From assembly GCA_036897625.1 (NCBI GenBank), contig JAYMTA010000552.1, positions 1 to 26,916 on the forward strand: a stretch of DNA of 26,916 bases, in the 5' to 3' direction. Under the pieces are notes generated by a model that was not told the DNA's origin, made no database searches, and saw only the letters and a list, made by a program, of their open reading frames with translations. The translations under genes and the position numbers were made by a program. The DNA comes from Pelargonium cotyledonis. Taxonomy: Eukaryota > Streptophyta > Magnoliopsida > Geraniales > Geraniaceae. Position 1 is the stretch's first letter. Every line of letters begins with the position of its first letter. Positions 18,922 to 26,916 of the stretch are shown piece after piece.

Positions 18922-21040
18922 CACAGAAAATCTCGCACAAATATACTTTGAACTATCATTTTTACATAACATAGTAGTCACCTATTTAAATGAACTAGAA
19001 AACGACTCTTATTACTTTATTGTTTCTATAATTTTTGCTTTTTTTAGCTTTTGTATGCAGTTTTTTTCCCTGCTTTTAGCTTGATGATATGAAGTATAAT
19101 GATTACTGTCGGAAACAATTTAACAGGGGTCAAGTTGTTTATTGCCTGGACAAAGGATTCATTTAAACATCTCATGCAGATGTGATTATAGATCAGTTGA
19201 TTCATATCTCTATGCCACCACATTTGTTGTAATGCTAAATATGCATAATTCCTTATAAAGCTCATATGTACATCTAGGTCTGGGTTTTTATTTTCTTGCT
19301 TCTACATTGTAGGAGGGAGGGGCAAGACACTCAAAATGAGTTGGAGAAGAGGAATCTGCGAGATGAGCTTGAAGATCGCGAGCGAAGGCATTTCTCATCA
19401 AGGGACAAATCCTATAATGGTAGAATAACTTGCTTATGATTATGCTGATATGGATTGCAAATTTCTTTAAATTACCTTTTCCTTTATCATGCGTCATTTC
19501 TATTCTATTTTCTTTTTTTTTTTTATAAAAAAAAACTAATTCATGGTTTCGTATGTTTGGTTGTAGATGATAGAGAACGAAGGAAGGGAGGGCATCTGCT
19601 GTTAGAAGGTGGGTGATTTCTGCCCTCTGGATACCCACACTCAAATACATGCATTTATGTATAATGCTTATAGTAACAATCCCTCTGGATACCCACACTC
19701 AAATACATGCATTTATGTATAATGCTTATAGTAACAATCTTAAGAGTGTTTACTTACTTCACTAATGACGTGAACTAATTAGGAGGGAAGAGGGATGCTG
19801 AAGATCGCATTATTCCACGTAGTATCGATGCTGATGATTCCGATGTGGAGGTCAAAAGCGATGATGAAAGGTTCTTACTCTGAACCACTATATCTTAATT
19901 ATATTTCAGGAGAGTTTGCTTATGACTTCATTTTGATCATTAAATTGCGTGGCATATTCTGTGTTTTGGTCTACATTTTTCTATGGTTCATTATATACAC
20001 AAGTAATGGATTCTTTGTTAGTAATAGTCTCAGCCCACAAGTTTCATTGCTGATTGTATATGTTTGCCTTTCTGCTTGGGCATTGACGGGGTCATGCAAT
20101 ATCTATATTGGTTTATATGTTCGTCATTAATATAGTTGCTAATTATTGTATGGTGTTCATGATTATCATTGTTGTTAGTGATGACGACGATGATGATGAA
20201 GATGACACTGAAGCACTGTTAGCTGAGCTGGAACAAATTAAGAAGGAAAGACAAGAAGAGAACCTCCGCAAAGTAAGCCTTATCAGAAACTACCTCACCG
20301 CTAACCTTTTCTTGCCATTTTTTGCACACCAATTTTGATGTGGATACTTTCATGCTTCTGCAGGAGCAAATGAGGCGCGAAGAAGAGCTGAAGGTCAAGG
20401 AAGCTGAGCTTCTACGTGGGAATCCTCTGCTGAACAACCCAACGGCATTAACTACTTTCAACGTTAAAAGAAGGTTAGTGTCATGGAGGTTTAACTCTGG
20501 AGCTGGCAATTTGTGCTGTCATGTTAAGTTTACTTATGTGTTCAAAATCAAACACTAACACGTCACATTTAATAATCGTGTTGGCTTTTGCTAAAAGAGA
20601 GATGATGTGAGTTGCACTCGATGTTGCTCTTATCTTCTACTTTCACTCTCGTGCCCAAGGCAATGTTTATTTGGGCGATAAGTTTAATTTGCTGGGTAAG
20701 AAAGATTAGATGAGCAAATTAGATATAGGAGAGGCGGAGAAGAAATTAGTAAGCATGTATATGTATATATATGCTGTGTCCAAACACGCTTAAATCGTGT
20801 CAGGTACCGTGTCACGTCTCAAATTGCCAGCTCTATCCAACTCGATAGTGGCTAGTTGCTCTCGTTCAGATTGTGTCCTATAACTTTAATGAACCTTCTT
20901 TTGCTACTACTTTCAGGTGGGATGATGACGTTGTGTTCAAGAACCAGACTCGCGGTGAAACAAAGGCCCCGAAGCGCTTTATCAATGACACAATAAGAAA
21001 TGACTTCCACCGCAAATTTCTTCAGAGGTACATGAAGTAA
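18117..21040 (+). CDS. CWC15: Spliceosome-associated protein CWC15 (Cwf15), 7 coding exons
   Basis: Exons are 18117-18247, 19313-19419, 19567-19608, 19783-19870, 20179-20272, 20364-20473 and 20917-21040. Phases agree and give 231 aa, the usual length. CWC15 is part of the Prp19/NineTeen-complex-associated core of the activated spliceosome in the nucleus. It threads through the RNA active-site region with little fold of its own. Diagnostic parts are the N-terminal MTTAARPTWAPAKGG and SSRDIASHTTLKPR, a charged middle with an Asp-rich run (SDDDDDDEDD), the helix TEALLAELEQIKKER, RGNPLLN, and the basic C-terminus ending FHRKFLQRYMK. Intron 1 (1,065 bp) has a compound microsatellite, intron 3 a 58-bp duplication, and intron 6 a small transposon-like insertion. 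It shares a bidirectional promoter region with the P4H-like gene. Confidence 0.96.
18812..18920. repeat. Compound (CT)n-(CA)n microsatellite in CWC15 intron 1
   Basis: A CT run (about 18812-18834), a short T/C-rich bridge and a CA run of about 30 units (about 18859-18919) lie in the intron 18248-19312. Open frames that cross it encode only Thr-His or Cys-Val runs and are artefacts of the repeat. Confidence 0.93.
19623..19738. repeat. Perfect 58-bp tandem duplication in CWC15 intron 3
   Basis: Units 19623-19680 and 19681-19738 are identical over 58 bp as far as I can see. Absence of differences suggests a recent event. It lies between exon 3 (ends 19608) and exon 4 (starts 19783) and does not touch the splice sites. 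Confidence 0.93.
20500..20833. mobile_element. MITE-like element in CWC15 intron 6
   Basis: GAGCTGGCAATTTG at 20500-20513 and its exact reverse complement at 20820-20833 bound about 334 bp without coding capacity, fully inside intron 6. The interior is rich in CGTGTT, ACACG and GTGTC words. A target-site duplication is not certain; AACTC occurs near both ends. The left end resembles the stretch at about 5081-5140. The superfamily is not determined. Confidence 0.6.
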
Positions 21041-21770
21041 ATAATAGCCTCTTTGTTCAAGAAATGAGCTGAAGACTGTTTTTCATCATTGTATTCTACC
21101 AGAGAGTGGTTCAGAGAGCTATTTGTGTGTTGTCCTGTAAGAACAATGACCTGAAAACAAAATGCTGTTTATTTGCTTAAAGCTTATCCACCAAGACGTT
21201 CGGACGAAATTCGTATGTTAATATTTTTCAACATTTTGTAGAAGACCAAGAATTGTTGATAATGTCACTATAATCTAGTAGTATTTTGCGAATTCCAACA
21301 TTTTGTACAATACCGGGAATTGTGGAGTGTTATGTGCAAACCACAGGTTTAATTCGGTTAGAATTACATTTTTGAGTTATTGAATCATGCAAAAATTGTT
21401 AGAGTTGATAATTTGAAAATTTTACAAAACCAATTATTTTTGGATCAGTCAAAACCACTCATTTTATACTGAGAACTTTGTCAGATGGTTGAAAGGCCCA
21501 ATAGCTTATGGGGGACAAAGCAGATAATATTTTCAGAAAAACAATTGGGCTTTATTTGTAATGACTATTGACAACTTGAAGCCCAAAATAAAATCGGCCC
21601 ATTGAGCCCACTAGTGTACAAACGCAAAGGCTTGGCTCGAACAACACTCTCAAAATTAAGTTGTGTGTGTATATATATTTTTAAGGGTCTCAAGGTCAGA
21701 GACTAGAAATGCATTACAAGCAATCTCCGACATCTGATAAAAAAACATATAAAAAAACAAAAGACTATGA
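21041..21770. other. CWC15 3' flank
   Basis: This contains the CWC15 3' UTR and AT-rich flank. A short imperfect repeat occurs at about 21229-21330, where AACATTTTGTA and GAATTGTxGA recur. GGCCCAATAG/GCCCATTGAGCCCA words near 21500-21610 are notable but no gene is seen. Confidence 0.4.
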
Positions 21771-21774
21771 TGTT

Positions 21775-21970
21775 AGTTTAGTTGGAAGATATCAGCGGCT
21801 TGCCGCAGGTTAAGCAAGGTCTCGGGTTCGAGGTCTTGTATACGCAGAAAACTCCGTTGGGAGACTCACCTATCACTGCTAGGTGCACCACCCGAGTTGG
21901 ATCTGAACGCAGTCGGGGCAAAGCTCTAGTGAACCAGATGGACAACCAAAAAAAAGTTTAGTTGGAAGAT
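21775..21970 (+). mobile_element. tRNA-derived SINE-like element with 16-bp flanking direct repeats
   Basis: The direct repeat AGTTTAGTTGGAAGAT occurs at 21775-21790 and 21955-21970. Between them is about 164 bp ending in an A-run. A box B-like GGTTCGAGGTC lies at 21825-21835. A box A-like TTAGTTTAGTTGG lies about 50 nt upstream and falls within the left direct repeat. These are the marks of a Pol III-derived SINE. The overlap of box A with the direct repeat is odd, so exact ends are uncertain. Confidence 0.65.
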
Positions 21971-23706
21971 TTTGATGAGTTTCACTTACGTTTTCAACAT
22001 GTGACAGTTTTTATATATATATGGTGGGGGAATTAATACAAAGTCTTCGAATTTGAAGATATCTTGAAAGACCAAAACACATTCTTTTTTTCTGGATAAA
22101 TTCTCGGAATTCTAACATCCCACTTGGCTCATTAGTCTTGAGAATGTCTTACTAATTAATGAGCATTCGTACCATAATATATACAAACATTTCATATATT
22201 TTGTTCGCTCACATTGTCTATTATATTAATATATATGTGTGTAAAACATGCATTAAAAAGTCAAATCACACGTAAAGTTTACACATCCAAGTTGAGGTAA
22301 AAGACAATTACAGCTGCAACCAATATCTTGAGCTATTAAATCACTTTAATTAGTCAACCACATGCACCACAGCAAATGTGCACCTTCTTCTTCTTCTTGG
22401 TTTTGGAGATAGAACACACTAATTTAATTATTTTTTACCATGTAATAGCTGTTTAGTGACCACTAATTAGTCCTGATTTTACAAACTCCTTAACTAGACA
22501 ATTATAATGATATCATAATGTGAATATACATAAAATAGTAGAATATGTTAGCTTTCAATACTTTAATGTTACAAAAGTTTGAATTTTCATCTTTAAAGTA
22601 TCTGCATTGTTAGTAAGATTTGAGTTTTACACACACTAAAAATTAATTTGTAATTAACTTTTATATCGAGGTGCATGCAAAAGTTTGAGCTTTCATCTTT
22701 GGAAAAGATTGATATTGAGTAGAATTTGACTGTTGTGTTTATATGTAGCTGCCCTATCTAGCTCACATCTTCTTTGGATCGTGATCTTAACATGTACACA
22801 ATTCGCAAAAAGGGCTTTAATTTTATTGCTATTTCTCTCATGTGTAGACTTTTATTTCCTTCAAATACAAGAATATATACTTTTGCATGCGGAACGAAGA
22901 CCACATGACTCAAAACATTGTTTAACACTATTTTAAATTAGAATACATTTGTATTGAATTGTATAAAATTAAGTTTGTGTTTCACTATTAAAAAACAACA
23001 TCGTTAGTTGATTCTACCTTATAAATAGCTCGTTTTTTCATATTCCACATTTAGAGATTCTAGAAAACTCACTTGGTCACTTGATTTCATCAAAACTAAA
23101 CTTGTTCTATATTAAACAATCGAACTAATCACATTAATAAATTATATTTACATTGGATTGTTAACATTTATCACACTATTAAAAACAATCGACAGATACA
23201 AATAAGTGAATTCGATCATTTAATTATTATTTTTCAAGTACCTCAATCTAACAAATGGAGTTGACCCAATATTGTCAAACTTTTAAAACATTTTATTTTC
23301 TTAGTTTCTCGCCATACAAATAACTACAAGATGATCTTTTGAGTGCATGCATGTAAGATCTTCCAAAAGTAAAAAAACTATAAAGAACAATGTTTTTTGG
23401 CCAAGTAAAGTACTCACACCAATAACAGCATTGTTGCCTTTGTAACCATCACAAATCGACAGTAAAATAAAATCTACACACTGTAAAGTTGTCAAATAAT
23501 GAGACTGTAAAAGATACATACATTATATAGTTTTGTGCCTAATTTTATGCACCAAAAACTTACTTTAATAAAGCCTTCTACAATATTGTCTTGAAAAAGA
23601 TACAAAAGTATATAATATGGTAGCTGCATGGACCATTTGTAGCTGCGGCTGCTACTGCAACATTTCACATCAAAGATGATATTTTTTGTGGCATTGCATG
23701 CAAGTG
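21971..23706. other. AT-rich intergenic DNA
   Basis: No credible coding region, RNA gene or recognisable complete repeat is seen. Short TA-rich runs occur around 22014 and 22225. Local open frames are short and AT-driven. Confidence 0.5.
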
Positions 23707-24085
23707 CTTGTTTGGTATCAATAGTGTCATTTCAAAGGAGTCGCACGGAAGCAATATTTAAAGAAAGATTACACTAGATTGATCGGTAAAATATAAAAAG
23801 TAACCGCTTAAAAGGATTTTTAACTTTTCTATTAAGAAGAGATAAATAAATTATATTCTTGCCCTCATGAGGGGTGGCCCGAATATGTTATCGACTAATC
23901 CAATTTTGTTACACTGATTAATAAAATGCTAGATGTTATTTATGTAAATAAGGTTGAGATGATTCGTTGAAAAGGACGTACAACTGGATTAGATATGTTA
24001 TGTAAAAACAGTTTAAATTACGTAAGTAATTTATATGTCGTTGTAATATGCATAACGTATTTTTTGGGTAGTGATACCGAACAAG
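23707..24085. mobile_element. Possible non-autonomous DNA transposon with terminal inverted repeats
   Basis: CTTGTTTGGTATCAATAG at 23707-23724 matches the reverse complement of 24068-24085 (CTTGTTCGGTATCACTAC) at 15 of 18 positions. The 379-bp interior is AT-rich and non-coding. Such ends resemble plant hAT or PIF/Harbinger-type MITEs, but no clear target-site duplication is visible. Confidence 0.45.
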
Positions 24086-26681
24086 ACCTAAATAGCTTTT
24101 TCATTTGCCAAACAGAATATGTGGCAGACGAAAAAGACCAGACAAGATCATGATGATGATGATGCATGAATCGTCAGTACAAATCATACCAAATTAAAAC
24201 AAAATAATAATTTAAAAATCAAGATAAAATTAAAATATTATAAATAATTTGATGACCAGGACAAAAATAAAATTGAGCGTTCAGAAATAAGAACTGAAAT
24301 GTATAGCTGGAAAATCAGAACTGAATTGAACGCTCAATTTTTATAAAATATTTACGATTTTTTATAGTTATAAATAATCAAAAGTTTTCTTTATGTATTT
24401 ATTTATATGTTTATGAAGGATTCAAATATCGTTCACATGGGGATCAATCTTGTCTTTCCACTTGCAGAGAACATGAGTAGAAGATTTATCAACAAAAAGA
24501 TTTACTTTAACGTAGTCAAATCGCTTTCAGCTAGACAAACTATAGTGACAACAACATGCATGTTTTCTTTAATTTACCGATTATATTGTTTTAAGAGCTT
24601 CATTAATTTGTTACCGTTTGTTTTCAATTAATTACAACAAAAACCTACCAAATAGGCAAATAGGAGAGAAAAATATGTGAATATATTTGAGATTGATTAG
24701 TCATAAATCATAATAGTAGTCATGTACTCATATATTTATTTGTAAAAGTTTATATAAAATAATTTGTCTCACATGTATCAATTTTTGAAAAATACATAAA
24801 GTTTTATGAAAAACACGTAAACTCACTGAGCTTTATATAAATTCAAATGATTAGTTTATGCATTACAAATACATTTATTATCTAACATGTATCAGTTTGT
24901 CTCAGAATCAAAATGAAATCGTAATGACAATATAAATATACATTAGTCTGTTGTCACTTCAATTATATAAAATACCAAATCATACTTTAATGGTCCAAAC
25001 TAATTAAAGTCATAAAAATCAATAGTTCTCCGATCAAATCTCATAGTTTTCACACTTAAAATGCTTTCGACAACAACTTTATTTTCACATCAAACCATTA
25101 AGCACATGGTAGAGCAAATTATTGGTTAAAACAAGAAAATGAATTACTACTATTTATCCATTTGACACCCATTATTGGTTTCATTAGTTTGTAAGTTGTC
25201 ATTTTCCTTTACTAGGATGGCATGTTTGTTTTCACTTTTGAAAGAAGCAAATAGTCCCATCTCTAGTGCTTCTCTCAACCAATATTTGCCTATTTTGGAG
25301 GGAAGACAAATAAGATTAACCAACAATTCCTCTTAAAACCCAACATTAATGAGTCCTTGTTGATGAATATGACATTAAAAAGCATGCCCCAATTGGCAAA
25401 TCATTGTCACAAATGTGCCATCTTCCATAATCATCACCTTCCTTTAGAGGTGGTGAGTTCCTCCAAATTTATGTAAAAGCTATACATTATGTGGTTGATG
25501 GACCATAGATAAGGATCATGATCTAATCACTTGCGTGTGTGCATTACGCATCAACCAACACACGTGTCATTCATGCAAGAATAATCGTATAGTTACGGTG
25601 TCAGACAATTATACTATTTAGACTCGAACGCTGAGAATTATGTTGCAACACAAAACTAAATTAGCGCGTTTGAACTCACAAGTTTTATAATCAGTACGTG
25701 TTAGAGAACCCAACATGTGTTTGTGTTGGGCTTCTGAAGTATGCACACTATTAATTAGTCGTGTTGTAACACACATAACAGTTATAACACTACCAAAATG
25801 CTACTTAACAGTATAATTGTAAATTGATCCTATACTGAATTGAGAATTTGATTCTTTAAGATGAAGTAGAACAATTTTCTAATCATCTTATCCAGTGGTT
25901 ATCTGTGATACACTTCATATAATCATATGCAAATTTCTAAAGTAAAATTTATTCTCTCAAATATTACACGACGGAAAAGTTTCATATTACTTTTCTCATA
26001 CCATTTTTTATCAGCTAAGTCACACAACATTCGTGGCTCTCATATTTTAATTCAGAATTTTACTTTATCCCGACTTTATGAAATTTGAATTCACCACCTC
26101 TTAGCTTATGGTACATATAGCATTGTTCAATTAAAAATGATAGCTAACCAAATTATTAATTTTATATATGTGCTCTACAGAAACAACTTGTATACATGGA
26201 TCCACCTACTAGAGACTTCTTGGCGTCCTTCCAAACGAAACCTTAATCTCTACACGTGCAATCACAACAGCAACATAAATGTGTTCAATTTTCAAAGGAA
26301 TAATGGCACGTGCGCTAAAATCCATTTACGTAAAACCCAGAAATCGACTCATATATTCTCACGTTGACAATTAGAACCCAAAAACGTCATGTAATTTACA
26401 AATATTGCCCCAAAATTTTAGCACTTTTAGACGTCTCTTCTTCAGTGATCAAATCAAACACAAATAGGATCCATAAATAAATAAAAAAGTACAATTATTT
26501 TAATGACAATTACCGCATCATATTATAATTAATTACACACTACTGGATGTTTTTATTTTCGACACTGACCAAACGACAAATTACTAAAAAGGACACTCTT
26601 CAGAGCTAAAACAAAATAAAAAGCTAACATTAACATAACGGGACATTTATTGTTTTATTCATCTTCTACCGGAGTTGACCC
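24086..26681. other. AT-rich intergenic DNA and 3' flank of the GH3 gene
   Basis: A (GAT)n run lies at about 24148-24163. A foldback lies at 24269-24341 (15-bp perfect arms). About 25590-25830 has GTGTTG/AACAC-rich sequence and GTATAATTGTAAATTGATC, which resembles GTATAATTGCAAATTAATC near 5171, so it is probably an old copy of the same repeat family. Positions after about 26400 may belong to the GH3 3' UTR. No gene is supported. Confidence 0.5.
24269..24341. repeat. Foldback with 15-bp perfect arms
   Basis: AAAATTGAGCGTTCA (24269-24283) is the exact reverse complement of 24327-24341, with a 43-nt loop. AGAACTGAA also occurs twice in the loop. It could be a small foldback element; the arms do not match a miRNA I know. 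Confidence 0.6.
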
Positions 26682-26916
26682 TCAACGGCGTCGTTCCGGT
26701 GCCCACTGCGGCGGAGCGGGGCTAAAATGCGCCGAGACGACTCGAGAGTTGAGCAACTCCATAATGGGCGTGAAGTTCACGCACCTCGGAACCTTGTACT
26801 GGTTGATCGACGCGCCTCTCGAGATGGAATAGTCCATGAGCTCCTCGAACGTTCCGTTCTTCACCACCCTGATCTCAAGCGGCCCGATCGAGTTGTCCGC
26901 GACTCGGCCCTGCCGG
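26682..26916 (-). CDS. GH3: GH3 acyl-acid amido synthetase, C-terminal part (partial)
   Basis: The minus strand encodes the last about 77 residues of a GH3 protein, with the 5' part beyond the window end. Recognisable pieces are [61 protein letters not shown] and a terminal APERRR before TGA at 26682-26684. GH3 enzymes are cytosolic adenylating ligases that join amino acids to auxin, jasmonate or related acids; the C-terminal domain moves to close the amino-acid binding step. The sequence looks most like group II, IAA-amido synthetases (GH3.1/GH3.6 type), but the acyl-binding residues are outside the window, so substrate cannot be stated. The base composition is much GC-richer than the flanking 5 kb, as expected for coding DNA. 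Confidence 0.93.
   Translation of the reverse strand, partial: RQGRVADNSIGPLEIRVVKNGTFEELMDYSISRGASINQYKVPRCVNFTPIMELLNSRVVSAHFSPAPPQWAPERRR

Noticed and set aside
18752..19084. Frames with His-Thr or Cys-Val runs
   Set aside because: They are translations of the CT/CA microsatellite in CWC15 intron 1.
19288..19698. 136-codon minus-strand frame
   Set aside because: It crosses CWC15 exons 2 and 3 and introns in antisense, including the 58-bp duplication; no protein family is seen.
21775..21840. Possible tRNA gene
   Set aside because: Box A and B are present, but the sequence does not close into a tRNA cloverleaf with an acceptor stem that I can see; a SINE fits better.
22733..24631. Several 70-77-codon open frames in the AT-rich block
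   Set aside because: Composition is AT-driven, and there is no recognisable motif, splice structure or homologue.
26650..26832. Plus-strand 60-codon frame
   Set aside because: It is antisense to the GH3 C-terminus.

Overview
This window is plant nuclear DNA. Genes are split by many short GT-AG introns, intergenic DNA is AT-rich, and the protein families are plant ones (KIN-10 kinesin, ShKT-tailed prolyl 4-hydroxylase, GH3). A eudicot is the safe reading. A rosid, perhaps Rosaceae, is only an impression from protein similarity. I see no bacterial-type system, CRISPR array or organellar gene. All gene models were built by hand from splice sites and phase continuity, without transcript evidence.

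Layout from left to right. 1-1253 is intergenic DNA with a CT microsatellite and degenerate repeat-like sequence. 1294-4836 (+) is a five-exon coiled-coil protein of the 'uncharacterized At3g49055' type (562 aa). 4837-5712 is the spacer between convergent genes and holds a repeat-derived stretch. 5713-10760 (-) is a 19-exon kinesin-10 gene (760 aa) with an N-terminal motor and a C-terminal helix-hairpin-helix; its middle is built from several tandem repeats. 10761-12181 is intergenic with a possible retroposed fragment. 12182-12364 (+) encodes a 60-aa four-cysteine CHCH-like protein, and a diverged copy lies at 14141-14344 (+). 14881-17275 (-) is a seven-exon prolyl 4-hydroxylase-like protein with a C-terminal ShKT domain (314 aa). 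It is head-to-head with 18117-21040 (+), the spliceosomal protein CWC15 (seven coding exons, 231 aa). 21041-26681 is a gene-poor AT-rich block with a SINE-like element, a terminal-inverted-repeat element and a foldback. 26682-26916 (-) is the 3' end of a GH3 acyl-amido synthetase gene that runs off the window.

The genes do not form a pathway; they are unrelated neighbours. The strongest theme is repeated short tandem duplication. There is a 63-bp in-frame coiled-coil duplication, a roughly 165-bp duplication that copies part of an exon and its donor site, a roughly 193-bp array that duplicates a whole symmetric exon in the kinesin (with one copy apparently dead), 54-bp and 57-bp in-exon repeats in the same kinesin, and a perfect 58-bp intronic duplication in CWC15. 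Most of the coding ones keep frame. The second theme is enzymes with altered active-site residues: the prolyl 4-hydroxylase-like protein lacks an iron-binding His and the usual 2-oxoglutarate Lys, and the kinesin has a non-canonical P-loop and switch I.
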